Of a stretch of DNA of 64,000 bases, positions 51,419 through 60,600 are shown piece by piece (within the stretch, counting starts at the first letter, position 1; the number at the start of each line of letters is the position of its first letter). Source of the DNA: CBDCAS01 sp965214015 (GTDB taxonomy: Bacteria > Pseudomonadota > Gammaproteobacteria > Coxiellales > Coxiellaceae); NCBI GenBank assembly GCA_965214015.1, contig CBDCAS010000022.1, positions 310,001 through 374,000 of the forward strand, in the 5' to 3' direction. Position numbers and translations under genes: made by a program. Under the pieces are notes generated by a model. The model saw nothing but the letters and a program-made list of their open reading frames with translations. It ran no database searches and was not told the DNA's origin.

Positions 51419-53293
51419 ATGAATCGTTATTCTGCATGGCGCTATCTTTTAATTGCCTTCTTGGTTGTTTTTAGCATTATTTATGCTTTGCCTAATCTTT
51501 TTGGTGAGGATCCTGCTCTCCAGGTCTCCGCTCAAAGTAGTGGTGGTAAAATGTCTTCTACTGTGCTTAAGGTAGTTCGTAACTCATTGTCAAAGCAATC
51601 TATTCCTTATACTTCTATTCAGCAACAGACTCCGCGTGAGTTATTAGTTCGTTTTAAAAATTCTGAGTCGCAGTTAAAGGCACAAAGTGTGCTTCAAGCA
51701 AGTCTTGGTCCAAGCTATGTAGTAGCCTTAAACTTAGCACCACGAACCCCTCGATGGTTGCAAGCCATAGGGGCTGAACCTATGAAACTAGGGCTTGACT
51801 TACGAGGAGGGATTCACTTTTTACTAAAAGTTGATGTAGCGGCGATGTTAAAAGAGCGCGCCTTGAGTGATATACATGCGATAGGCCAGTCTTTGCGTGA
51901 ACAGCGAGTTCGTTATGCCAGTATTCGTGCGGCAAGAGATCGAATTATCATCGTATTTCGTAAAGTGAGTGATCGTAATGTAGCACTTCCTCTATTAAAG
52001 CAACATTTTCCTTACTATACCTATCAATTAACTATGCATAATAACCAAGCGATGCTCTTGGCTGTTATGACATCGCAAGACTTGGTGAAATTAGAGCAGT
52101 ATGCTGTGGAGCAAAATTTAAATATATTGCGTCATCGTGTCAATGCATTGGGTATTGGTGAGCCTGTCATTCAGCAGCAAGGTAAGGATCAAATCAGTGT
52201 TGATTTACCGGGCATTCAAGATACGGCACGTGCTAAAAGCATTATTGGTAAAGTAGCTACCATTCGTTTGCAACTTCAAGAAACTCAACACGATGCAATA
52301 ATAGTGAAACAATCAGGGATTGTTCCCTTTGGGTCTCATTTATATACTTATCAAGGGCAGCCAGTCTTATTAAAAAATCAAATCCTTTTGCATGGCACTG
52401 CTATTACAGGCGCTAACAGCTCAGTTGATGAAAATGGTCGACCTGCCGTAGAGATTCGCTTAAGTGGCAGTGATGTTGCCTACTTTAATAAGATGACCGC
52501 AGCCCATATTGGCCAACCATTAGCAGTTGTTTATGTAGAAACAAAAACATCAAAGCACATGAGCCATGGGAAAATAGTGACTCAATCACATCAGGTGGAA
52601 CGTGTGATTAATATTGCAACGATTCAATCAGCTCTAGGGGTGAGCTTTCAAATTACAGGTCTAAGTTCTATGGTGGAAGCAAAGAACTTGGCTTTACTAT
52701 TGCGCTCTGGTGCTTATACAGCGCCGGTGACTTTTGTGCAAGAACAAGTAGTAGGCCCAAGTTTGGGTCAAAAAAATATTGCTATGGGTGTCTTATCTTG
52801 TGAGATTGGTTCCTTACTTGTGATTCTATTTATGGCCTTCTATTATCGTTTATTTGGTATGGTGGCTAACTTTGCTTTGTTAATGAATGTCGTTTTTATA
52901 TTGGCCATTATGTCCTTGCTCGGTGCAACGCTGACCTTACCTGGTATTGCTGGTATTGTATTAACTGTGGGTATGGCCGTAGATGCTAATGTACTTATTA
53001 ATGAACGGATACGAGAAGAGTTAAGAAATGGTATGTCACCACAGGCGGCTATTCATTCTGGCTATGGGCGTGCTTTTTCAACCATTGTCGATGCTAATGT
53101 CACTACACTACTTGTTGCCATTGTTTTATATGCCTTAGGAACAGGGTCAGTGCAAGGTTTTGCGGTTACCTTAATTATTGGTTTACTAACATCAATGGTG
53201 ACTGCTATCTTTTTTACTCGAGCGATTATTAATTGGATTTATGGGGGACGTACTGTGAAACAGTTGTCAATTGGAATAAAAGTGAAAGCATAG
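51419..53293 (+). CDS. secD: Protein translocase subunit SecD
   Basis: A 624-residue SecD. N-terminal helix, then the large periplasmic P1 domain (KLGLDLRGGIHFLLKVD is the D1 signature; RHRVNALGIGEPVIQQQG), and six C-terminal helices with GIVLTVGMAVDANVLINERIREELR. It uses the proton gradient to pull exported proteins through SecYEG. Its stop shares a base with the secF GTG start (TAGTG). Confidence 0.97.
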   Translation: MNRYSAWRYLLIAFLVVFSIIYALPNLFGEDPALQVSAQSSGGKMSSTVLKVVRNSLSKQSIPYTSIQQQTPRELLVRFKNSESQLKAQSVLQASLGPSYVVALNLAPRTPRWLQAIGAEPMKLGLDLRGGIHFLLKVDVAAMLKERALSDIHAIGQSLREQRVRYASIRAARDRIIIVFRKVSDRNVALPLLKQHFPYYTYQLTMHNNQAMLLAVMTSQDLVKLEQYAVEQNLNILRHRVNALGIGEPVIQQQGKDQISVDLPGIQDTARAKSIIGKVATIRLQLQETQHDAIIVKQSGIVPFGSHLYTYQGQPVLLKNQILLHGTAITGANSSVDENGRPAVEIRLSGSDVAYFNKMTAAHIGQPLAVVYVETKTSKHMSHGKIVTQSHQVERVINIATIQSALGVSFQITGLSSMVEAKNLALLLRSGAYTAPVTFVQEQVVGPSLGQKNIAMGVLSCEIGSLLVILFMAFYYRLFGMVANFALLMNVVFILAIMSLLGATLTLPGIAGIVLTVGMAVDANVLINERIREELRNGMSPQAAIHSGYGRAFSTIVDANVTTLLVAIVLYALGTGSVQGFAVTLIIGLLTSMVTAIFFTRAIINWIYGGRTVKQLSIGIKVKA

Positions 53294-54210
53294 TGGAATT
53301 TTTTAAAGCTAACACCAAAATACGTTTTATGAAACAGCGTCTAATGGCTACTGTCCTTTCAGTAGTTATTTTTGTCGCATCGATCGCTGCTTTAATTACT
53401 TATGGTTTAACATTAGGATTAGATTTTACAGGAGGGACACAAGCCATTGTGAGCTTTGATCATTCAGTAGGTGCCTCTCAACTGCGCGATCGCTTACATG
53501 CGCAAGGTTTCAAGCAAGCTCTAGTGCAAGCCTATGCAAATCAGCAGGTTTCAATTCGTATAGCGCCGCATAAAAAATGGTCACAGCAACAATTGCAAAC
53601 TAAGTTAAAATTAGCGTTACCAGCGGATGCAAAGATAGGTCAATTTGAGTATATTGGCCCACAAGTAGGTCAACAACTGATGACCAATGGGATCTTGGCT
53701 ATTGTAATCGCATTAATTGCCACCATGATTTATATTGCAATGCGTTTTGATTACCGTTTTGCAATTAGTGCTGCTTTGGCATTGATTCATGATCCTGTGT
53801 TGATTCTAGGAATCTTTGCTTTTTTCCATCTAGAATTTAATATGATTGTTTTAACAGCAGTGTTAACTGTCATTGGTTATTCACTCAATGATACGATCGT
53901 CGTTTATGATCGTGTTCGTGAAAATTTCCGACGTATGCGAAAAGGGACGCCGTTACAAATTATGGATGCTTCTATTAATCAAACTTTATCACGAACTATT
54001 ATGACCTCAGGCCTCACTTTGCTTGTTGTCATTGCCTTGTTTATTTACGGTGGGCCTACCATTCATGGTTTTGCCCTCGCTTTAATCATAGGAATTATTG
54101 TAGGTACCTATTCTTCAATTTATATTGCAGGTTCATTAGCGATTGCTTTTGGTTTAAATCGAGTGAGCTTGTTATCAAACAAAAAAGTAGAAGTAGATGA
54201 TTTGCCTTAA
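53293..54210 (+). CDS. secF: Protein translocase subunit SecF
   Basis: A 305-residue SecF, start at GTG 53293, whose first base is the last base of the secD TAG; this reads VEFFKANTKIRFMKQR, the expected SecF beginning. TLGLDFTGGTQAIVSF and VIGYSLNDTIVVYDRVRENFRRMRKG are signature motifs. It forms a complex with SecD. An ATG at 53233 inside secD is not the real start. Confidence 0.95.
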   Translation: MEFFKANTKIRFMKQRLMATVLSVVIFVASIAALITYGLTLGLDFTGGTQAIVSFDHSVGASQLRDRLHAQGFKQALVQAYANQQVSIRIAPHKKWSQQQLQTKLKLALPADAKIGQFEYIGPQVGQQLMTNGILAIVIALIATMIYIAMRFDYRFAISAALALIHDPVLILGIFAFFHLEFNMIVLTAVLTVIGYSLNDTIVVYDRVRENFRRMRKGTPLQIMDASINQTLSRTIMTSGLTLLVVIALFIYGGPTIHGFALALIIGIIVGTYSSIYIAGSLAIAFGLNRVSLLSNKKVEVDDLP

Positions 54211-54237
54211 AGAAGTATTGTTAGATGAAAAAATCCT

Positions 54238-55350
54238 ATGAAAGTGGGTGTCCCTAAAGAAGTTAAGAATGAAGAATATCGTGTTGGTCTAACCCCTATG
54301 AGTGCCCGAGAATTGATCGCCCATGGTCATGAGGTGATGGTTGAAAAAGGGGCTGGATTGGGTATTGGGTTTACTGATGAGTCTTATCAGCGAGTTGGTG
54401 CTGCCATTGGTCAGACAGCAAAAATGATTTACGATTTTGCTGATATTATTATTAAAGTCAAGGAACCACAAGCGAGTGAATACTCTTTACTGCGCGAAAA
54501 TCAAATTTTATTTACTTATTTGCACCTAGCAGCCGATCCTAAACAATCAAAAGCACTCCTTGATTCAAAATGTATTGCTATTGCCTATGAAACAGTCAAC
54601 GGTCCTTTTGGCTTACCACTCTTGACTCCAATGAGTCAGGTAGCTGGTCGTTTATCCATTCAAGCAGGCTCTCATTGTTTAGAAAAAAAGGAAGGTGGAT
54701 CGGGACTATTGCTAGGAGGGGTTCCAGGTGTTTATCCAGGTAAGGTAGTAGTTATTGGTGGGGGTGTTGTAGGTACTAATGCAATTCGTATGGCCATGGG
54801 TAAAGAGGCTCTAGTGACTGTATTAGATCACTCACTAAAGCGCTTGCAAGAATTGGATTTTCAATTCGGTGGTCGTCTCAATACTATTTTTGCAACGGAG
54901 GCTATGATTGAAGAGTATGTGGTTGATGCAGATTTAGTGATTGGTGCTGTGCTGATTCCTGGTAAAACTGCTCCAAAGCTTGTGAGTCATTCTATACTTC
55001 ATAAAATGCGACCAGGTTCTGTGATTATCGATGTTGCTATTGATCAGGGCGGTTGTTTTGAGACTAGCAAACCAACGACACATTCTAATCCAACGTATTT
55101 AATAGACGGTGTCGTCCATTATTGTGTGACTAATATGCCAGGAGCTGTGCCTAGAACATCAACATTGGCTTTGAATAATGCAACACTCCCTTTTGTAATT
55201 GCTCTAGCAGATAAAGGTTACCAACAAGCCATGCGCGATGATTCCGATTTACTCATGGGATTAAACGTGCACAGTGGCCATATCACTCATAAGGGAGTCG
55301 CATTAGATTTAAAATTACCTTACAAGCCTGCTGAAGATTTTATCTATTAG
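54238..55350 (+). CDS. ald: Alanine dehydrogenase
   Basis: A 370-residue NAD-dependent L-alanine dehydrogenase. MKVGVPKEVKNEEYRVGLTP at the start; substrate region LFTYLHLAAD with the catalytic His; NAD fold VVIGGGVVGTNAIRMAMG; VIIDVAIDQGGCFE. It interconverts alanine and pyruvate plus ammonia; in amino-acid-using intracellular bacteria it feeds carbon into the TCA cycle. It starts 28 bp after secF and probably reads through from it. Confidence 0.95.
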   Translation: MKVGVPKEVKNEEYRVGLTPMSARELIAHGHEVMVEKGAGLGIGFTDESYQRVGAAIGQTAKMIYDFADIIIKVKEPQASEYSLLRENQILFTYLHLAADPKQSKALLDSKCIAIAYETVNGPFGLPLLTPMSQVAGRLSIQAGSHCLEKKEGGSGLLLGGVPGVYPGKVVVIGGGVVGTNAIRMAMGKEALVTVLDHSLKRLQELDFQFGGRLNTIFATEAMIEEYVVDADLVIGAVLIPGKTAPKLVSHSILHKMRPGSVIIDVAIDQGGCFETSKPTTHSNPTYLIDGVVHYCVTNMPGAVPRTSTLALNNATLPFVIALADKGYQQAMRDDSDLLMGLNVHSGHITHKGVALDLKLPYKPAEDFIY

Positions 55351-55361
55351 GGTCTGTTTAT
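55351..55361. repeat. End fragment of the dispersed repeat
   Basis: GGTCTGTTTATC directly after the ald stop matches the first 10-11 bases of the repeat ends at 20944, 48208 and 60488. The body of the repeat is not present. Could be a remnant or chance. Confidence 0.3.
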
Positions 55362-55367
55362 CTTTGT

Positions 55368-55619
55368 TTAGCGGTGATCAATAGTTCGGCCAATGGCTTG
55401 ATGATTTTTCTTTGTTTTTCCTGCCTTTTGCCTTGTTTTATGGAGCAAAAATTTTGCTTTTATATAGGCGATAATAAACAGCACAAGGCCGATAATGCCG
55501 CTGATAATAAATAAGTAAGAAAAAAATACAAAACCTATGATAAACAATAGAATAAAAATTCCAATCCCTATAAGTGAAGCAATCGTTGTACTTAAGTGGA
55601 GTTTTGTAGGTTGGTTCAT
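55368..55619 (-). CDS. Small two-helix membrane protein
   Basis: An 83-residue protein with two long hydrophobic helices (TIASLIGIGIFILLFIIGFVFF and FIISGIIGLVLFIIAYI) and a basic tail (KTRQKAGKTKKNHQ) that would lie in the cytosol. No family recognised. Single gene, convergent with ald. Confidence 0.5.
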   Translation of the reverse strand: MNQPTKLHLSTTIASLIGIGIFILLFIIGFVFFSYLFIISGIIGLVLFIIAYIKAKFLLHKTRQKAGKTKKNHQAIGRTIDHR

Positions 55620-55824
55620 ATGGATAATTAGATATATTTTAGCAATATAGTGTGGTTGATACTTTATACAATTAAATTGTACCAGAAAATAGTTTCGCTT
55701 GTTGGCTAATTTTTTACCATTGGAAAAATTTGCTTTCTATACGCTTTTTCTTGTACATTAGCTATGTTTTGGATTGAAAATGTGGGAAGATCTTACATTT
55801 GTTAATTATAGATGGAATTGCATT

Positions 55825-57105
55825 ATGTTCAAAAAAAAGAGTGCTGCTGTTATTGCTTGTTCGAGCCTTTTGGTTACTATATCTTTAAGCTGGGCACAAA
55901 TGGCAGGCGATAAGCCTGTGCAATCTCACTCATCGCGCCAAAAAAAATTTGCTAGAGCTCATGACTTTACTCAACCGAACGCAGTAGATGGCTTATCTAT
56001 TCCTTCTAAATTTGGTTTAGGGTTACAATCTCGCATTCACATTAATGGTTTTTTGTCTGCTGGTATTGCATGGACTAATTCATCATCTAATTACATAGTG
56101 CCTAACCATGGTACTATTGACAACTCAGTGGGTGCTGCACCGTTGTCACTGATTGGTTTACAGTTTACGGCCGATTTACTGAATCATTTACAAGTGATTA
56201 CCCAGTTTGTAGGAGATGGTGATAATACCAATGGTAATACAGCCTATCGAGTTAATGTAGAGTGGGCATTTCTACGCTATGTATTTAACGATAATTATCA
56301 AGTTCAAGCTGGTCGCTTTCGCTTACCCGCTTTTTTGTATTCGCAAACTGAGCAAGTAGGGTTTAGCTATCCCTGGGTGATTCTACCGAATGAAGTGTAT
56401 CGGATTGTACCCTTTAATAATGTGAATGGTATTACCCTAATTACCCGTCATCCTTTAGGGAATACTAATTGGAATATTACCTTCCAGCCTTACTATGGCA
56501 GTAACAGGAGCCAATTTACGGTTTATAATAATGCTAACCCTGAAGGTATTGACCTTCGTTTTAGAGAAAATAATTTAGCCGGTATTGTAGTTAGTGTGGG
56601 TAATCAGAATCTGACCTTACGTGGTAGCTATGCAACATTAAAATTAACAGGGATATTTAATGGAGTATCTCCTGTTGTCCCTTCAAGAACATTGTTTAGT
56701 TCAGACAGTACTAAATTTTATTCCTTTGCTGCTAAGATGTTATTAGGGCGTTGGATTTTCATGGGTGAGTATGCCGATCGTGACACTCCTTCGAGTGTCG
56801 CTGCATTAAGAGGTTACTATGGATCCCTGGGCTTTAAGTTTGGTAAATTAACGCCATTATTTACTTATGCGCGTATTAGAACAACGAATGAGCGTGAACT
56901 TGCTCTAGCACCTGCCTTTAGTGAGTTGCCGCAAGATCAGCAGTCTTATACTCTGAGTTTAGATTATTTATTGAGTCCCAATGTAGATATCAAAGGGAGT
57001 ATTAGCCAAATTTCACCCTTAAATGGAACCTTTGGTTTGTTTAATTCTGATCCAGGTAGGAGGCAGGTTTATTTGTATGGCTTATCCGTCAATGCGGTGT
57101 TTTAA
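55825..57105 (+). CDS. Outer-membrane beta-barrel porin-like protein
   Basis: A 426-residue exported protein. Signal peptide MFKKKSAAVIACSSLLVTISLSWAQ, with start taken at 55825; an upstream in-frame ATG at 55774 would put 17 residues in front of it. From about residue 75 on it alternates strands in barrel fashion (FGLGLQSRIHINGFLSAGIAW, LLNHLQVITQFVGDGDNTNG, YQVQAGRFRLPAFLYSQ, KGSISQISP), ending in a C-terminal F (LYGLSVNAVF), the outer-membrane sorting signal. It resembles the porin-like proteins that often sit beside a small phosphate-binding-like protein, which is exactly the neighbour here. Substrate unknown. Confidence 0.7.
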   Translation: MFKKKSAAVIACSSLLVTISLSWAQMAGDKPVQSHSSRQKKFARAHDFTQPNAVDGLSIPSKFGLGLQSRIHINGFLSAGIAWTNSSSNYIVPNHGTIDNSVGAAPLSLIGLQFTADLLNHLQVITQFVGDGDNTNGNTAYRVNVEWAFLRYVFNDNYQVQAGRFRLPAFLYSQTEQVGFSYPWVILPNEVYRIVPFNNVNGITLITRHPLGNTNWNITFQPYYGSNRSQFTVYNNANPEGIDLRFRENNLAGIVVSVGNQNLTLRGSYATLKLTGIFNGVSPVVPSRTLFSSDSTKFYSFAAKMLLGRWIFMGEYADRDTPSSVAALRGYYGSLGFKFGKLTPLFTYARIRTTNERELALAPAFSELPQDQQSYTLSLDYLLSPNVDIKGSISQISPLNGTFGLFNSDPGRRQVYLYGLSVNAVF

Positions 57106-57634
57106 TGACTTGAGACGGTGGCTAAAAACCATTGGATTGTTGAGCGCTTTGATTCTATCAGGGACAGTGACTGCTAATTTTGTAGTGATTGCTAATCCTC
57201 GATTTCCAGCCAATCAATTAACGAAAAGCCAGCTAAGCGCTATCTTTTTGGGAAAACCTCTCTCAATAACACCCATGGTAGAGCCTTATAATCAACCTGA
57301 TAGTACTGAAATTTTCCAGCAATTCTATCAAGAAATTTTAGGATGGAACTCAGCCCAATGGAATCGTTATTGGAGTTCCCAGATTTTCTCAGGTTTTAAT
57401 CAAAAACCACCTGAGGTGAATGATGATCAAATGGCAATTCAAATCGTTGAACGTGATCCAAAAGCGATTGCTTATGTCAATCCTCGTTCTTTAGATCAAG
57501 TGGGCGATAGAGTAAAAGTTATTTATGGTCATTATCGGATGTTAATGTATAAAGAACCTGATCAGGGTAAAAAACTGTATAGCAGCTCACCGACTCGTGG
57601 TTATATGAGAGCCATTCCAGATTCAGATCAATAA
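57077..57634 (+). CDS. Small periplasmic phosphate-binding-like protein
   Basis: A ~185-residue exported protein. After a short cytosolic start there is a signal helix (TIGLLSALILSGTVTA), then NFVVIANPRFPANQLTKSQLSAIFLGK, the usual start of short PstS-like domain proteins, and QIVERDPKAIAYVNPRSLDQVGDRVKVIY at the end. Such single-domain proteins are annotated as phosphate ABC transporter substrate-binding, but no pst genes are here, and phosphate binding is unproven. AGGAGG stands 13 bp before ATG 57077; ATG 57092 is an alternative. It overlaps the porin gene by 29 bp, so the two form an operon. Confidence 0.65.
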   Translation: MAYPSMRCFNDLRRWLKTIGLLSALILSGTVTANFVVIANPRFPANQLTKSQLSAIFLGKPLSITPMVEPYNQPDSTEIFQQFYQEILGWNSAQWNRYWSSQIFSGFNQKPPEVNDDQMAIQIVERDPKAIAYVNPRSLDQVGDRVKVIYGHYRMLMYKEPDQGKKLYSSSPTRGYMRAIPDSDQ

Positions 57635-57678
57635 AAATATAGCAGAGTAAATCGCTTTTCATAGAAGCTCAGTGTAGA

Positions 57679-58098
57679 ATGATCGCTATGTTAAGACCAC
57701 GTTTATGGATTAGTACAGTAATTGGTTTATTAGCCGTTGTTTTGGTTATCTGGCTCTCACCAGCACCAAATTATAGAGCACGGGGAATTTTATTACCTGC
57801 AAAACAAACCCGACCTGCTATCGCTTCTCAGTCAGTAGCTGCCCTACTTCAATCTACCGCAGGTAAGGTCATGGGATATATTAACATTGAGCATCACTAT
57901 GGAGCAGAAGAGGGTTCAGCACGTCAAGAAATTCATGAGCTCGCACAAAAGTTGGCAGCACAGGTTGGTGCTAATGCCTTTGCGGTGACTTTTTTTGGTG
58001 TTGGCCAAGTAACCAGTACGCAATCTATTTATATTTTTCGGGCTACTGCTTACTCTATGCCGAGTATACCCAATTCAACGGAGTCATCACTTCAATGA
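57679..58098 (+). CDS. Hypothetical membrane-anchored protein upstream of lepB
   Basis: A 139-residue protein with one N-terminal helix (WISTVIGLLAVVLVIWLSPAP) and a periplasmic domain: QTRPAIASQSVAALLQS, MGYINIEHHY, ELAQKLAAQVGANAFAVTFF. No family that I can name. The start may be ATG 57679 or 57688. Its stop overlaps the lepB start by 4 bp, so it is co-expressed with signal peptidase. Confidence 0.55.
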   Translation: MIAMLRPRLWISTVIGLLAVVLVIWLSPAPNYRARGILLPAKQTRPAIASQSVAALLQSTAGKVMGYINIEHHYGAEEGSARQEIHELAQKLAAQVGANAFAVTFFGVGQVTSTQSIYIFRATAYSMPSIPNSTESSLQ

Positions 58099-58883
58099 TT
58101 GTTAATTTGCCACTTATTTTATTGTGCCTTTGTGTTTTTACAGGGCTTGTGACACTGGTTGATTATTGGCTTCGAGGTCGTGCAAAGCCAAAAGATTTAC
58201 CGTTATTAGTAGATTATTCACGATCTTTGTTTCCTGTGTTTCTCATTGTTTTTCTTTTGCGCTCTTTTGTGGTGCAACCTTATCGTGTTCCCAGTGGTTC
58301 TTTAGAGCCAACCATTATCCCAGGTGATTTTATTCTAGTGAGTCAATACAGTTATGGTCTTCACTTACCCGTTTGGAATACTCAATTATTACCTGTTTCG
58401 CATCCGAAACGAGGTCAGATTGCATTATTTCATTGGCCAGTTGTGCCTCGTATTACCTTTGTAAAGCGTGTTATTGGAGTGCCTGGTGATACGATCAGTT
58501 ATGTCAATAAAGTGTTGATTATTAATGGTCATGTTATGAGCCAAAAATACCAAGGTGACTATGAGATTCGTGAAGGAAGCCAGCGAATTAGAATGGCAAA
58601 ATATGAGGAAAACTTATATGGCTTAAAACATAGTATTTATGTTTGTGCCAAAGGGATTATTAATTGTCCTTCGCAAGGCCATAACTTCTATCATTTAAAA
58701 ATCCCTAAAGGGTATTATTTAATGATGGGAGATAATCGCGATGACAGTGATGATAGTCGTGATTGGGGTTTGGTACCTAAAAGTCGTTTTATAGGGCGTG
58801 CACTATTGGTTTGGATGAGTTGGGACTCTTATGCACCGTGGTATCAAAAGATACGTTGGCATCGTATTGGCAGTCTTCTTTAA
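58095..58883 (+). CDS. lepB: Signal peptidase I
   Basis: A 262-residue LepB with two N-terminal membrane helices (LPLILLCLCVFTGLVTLVDYW and LFPVFLIVFLLRSFVV). Catalytic S69 in VPSGSLEPTIIPGDF and general base K124 in TFVKRVIGVPGD; box E MMGDNRDDSDDSRDWGLVP. It removes signal peptides from Sec-exported proteins on the periplasmic side. Starts inside the stop of the upstream small gene. Confidence 0.95.
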   Translation: MIVNLPLILLCLCVFTGLVTLVDYWLRGRAKPKDLPLLVDYSRSLFPVFLIVFLLRSFVVQPYRVPSGSLEPTIIPGDFILVSQYSYGLHLPVWNTQLLPVSHPKRGQIALFHWPVVPRITFVKRVIGVPGDTISYVNKVLIINGHVMSQKYQGDYEIREGSQRIRMAKYEENLYGLKHSIYVCAKGIINCPSQGHNFYHLKIPKGYYLMMGDNRDDSDDSRDWGLVPKSRFIGRALLVWMSWDSYAPWYQKIRWHRIGSLL

Positions 58884-58927
58884 GCGACTGACCGTCTCTT
58901 TTTTCTTAATTTAAATAGGTTGGAGTA

Positions 58928-60487
58928 ATGAGTGTATTGGTAGAAGAAAATCAGCGGTTTTCACAGTCAGCCTTGTGGACAGCGCAGCGTGAATATTATG
59001 ATCAAGAAGGTATTGATGCCTGGGTTTCAGAGGTACCTTTTTATGTCACAAGTAATCCCTTTATTGCTCATTGTTATGCTCATATTGCTCTTCGTTTTAT
59101 TCAAGATTGGTTAAAGAAAGATCCAGAAGCTTTAAATGAACCTTTTTATTTTTTGGAATTAGGGACAGGCCCTGGGCAATTTAGCTATTATCTTCTAAAA
59201 GCCTTATTAGACCTTAAAAGTCGCCTTAAATTGAATCGATTAAAGTTATGTTATGTCATGTCTGATTTTACTAAAAAAAATATTGAATTTTGGAGACAGC
59301 ATCAAAAACTACAACCCTATGTGGAACAAGGTATCTTAGATTTTGCACAGCTAGACTTGGAGCAAAGCTCCGAAATAGAGTTGCAAGATCGTGGTGTAGT
59401 ATTAAAAGAAGGTTCAGTGAAAAACCCAATTATCGTGGTAGCTAACTATATTTTTGATACACTGCGTACTGATATTTTTACGATACAAAATAATAAGCTT
59501 TTTGAATCTCTAGTGACACTCAATACCCATCCGGGTAATTTGCAAAATAGCCGGCCTAAAGATTGGCAAAAGGTGAAGGTACAACATGCAGCCGTTGAAA
59601 TTACCAAACCTTATTATGATAACTCTCATTATAATGATGTTTTAAATACTTATCTGAGTCATTTAAACGATACTCATTTTCTTTTTCCTATTGCTACCTT
59701 AGAGGCATTGCAGCGTTTAAAAATGATTTCCAATGGAAAGATGCTTGTATTGTCTTCGGATAAAGCATATTCAAGCTTAGAGGAGCAAGAAGAGCTTGAT
59801 TATCCTGAGTTAGCATTTCACGGCAGTTTTTCAGTGATGGCTAATTTCGATATTATTGCACGGGTATTTAAAAGTGCATGGGGAGATGCTTTGTTACAAA
59901 CTCCTCGTGAAGGGATTACAACCGCTGTTTTTGCCAGTGGTATGCAGTTTTCACAACTGCCGGAAACTAGTCAAGCTTTAGAGGAATATGTAGAACGGTT
60001 TAGCCCAGGCGATTATTTTTTATTACACGATCAAATATGTCGTGAAGATAAAGAAGTAAAACTGGAAGTCTATGCCGCTTTACTTGCTCTATCGCGTTGG
60101 GATCCTTATGTGTATGAATTAGTGAATGAGCAAATGATTGAGTTGCTTGAAGAAGTGGATGTGGATACTTTAGAGTATTTATCTTCTAACTTGCCTAAGG
60201 TCGCTGATAATTTTTATTTTATTCCTGGTTGTGAGGATGTACTGTTTAATATTGGTTTGTTTTTTCATGAAGCTGAAAAGTATGAGCAAGCCATACTTTA
60301 CTATCGAAAATCACTGACTATTTTTGGCGAGCAGCATGTCACTGTTTATAATCTAGCAGTGTGTTACTATGAGCTTAATCAATTAAGTCAAGCTTTAGAA
60401 TTATTTGAACAGTCTTTGATTTTAGATCCCAAACAAAAAGATGCCAAAAATTGGATTAAAACCATTAAAAAAGAGCTTAAAAAATAA
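58928..60487 (+). CDS. SAM-dependent methyltransferase-like protein with TPR C-terminus
   Basis: A 519-residue soluble protein. Residues about 60-330 form a class I methyltransferase-like domain: FLELGTGPGQFSYYLLKALLDL is motif I, LCYVMSDFTKKNIEFW motif II, IIVVANYIFDTLRTDIF motif IV. The layout is like the MidA (NDUFAF7-type) group of protein arginine methyltransferases, but I cannot confirm the family. Residues about 435-519 hold two TPR repeats (NIGLFFHEAEKYEQAILYYRKSL and YNLAVCYYELNQLSQALELFEQSL), ending in a basic KKELKK. No partner genes. Target unknown. Confidence 0.65.
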   Translation: MSVLVEENQRFSQSALWTAQREYYDQEGIDAWVSEVPFYVTSNPFIAHCYAHIALRFIQDWLKKDPEALNEPFYFLELGTGPGQFSYYLLKALLDLKSRLKLNRLKLCYVMSDFTKKNIEFWRQHQKLQPYVEQGILDFAQLDLEQSSEIELQDRGVVLKEGSVKNPIIVVANYIFDTLRTDIFTIQNNKLFESLVTLNTHPGNLQNSRPKDWQKVKVQHAAVEITKPYYDNSHYNDVLNTYLSHLNDTHFLFPIATLEALQRLKMISNGKMLVLSSDKAYSSLEEQEELDYPELAFHGSFSVMANFDIIARVFKSAWGDALLQTPREGITTAVFASGMQFSQLPETSQALEEYVERFSPGDYFLLHDQICREDKEVKLEVYAALLALSRWDPYVYELVNEQMIELLEEVDVDTLEYLSSNLPKVADNFYFIPGCEDVLFNIGLFFHEAEKYEQAILYYRKSLTIFGEQHVTVYNLAVCYYELNQLSQALELFEQSLILDPKQKDAKNWIKTIKKELKK

Positions 60488-60596
60488 AGTCTGTTGATAT
60501 CTCCTGGTTATAAAACGTGTTGGGTTCGCTGGCGAACTATTTTGTTCAATAGCGATACTATGTTTTTCGTTTTAGCAAAGCTGATGTCAACAGATT
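60487..60596. repeat. Dispersed intergenic repeat, copy C (~110 bp, inverted ends)
   Basis: Begins AGTCTGTTGATATC and ends GATGTCAACAGATT, which are inverted copies of each other. The interior carries TGGTTATAAAACGTGTTGGG and GAACTATTTTGTTCAATAGC, matching copy B in order. It lies between two convergent genes, directly after the TPR gene stop and 5 bp before the fumC stop. Confidence 0.65.
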
Positions 60597-60600
60597 CTAG

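Noticed and set aside
53233..53292. Longer secF start inside secD
   Set aside because: It would add 20 residues with no SecF similarity; GTG 53293 overlapping the secD stop fits the family start.
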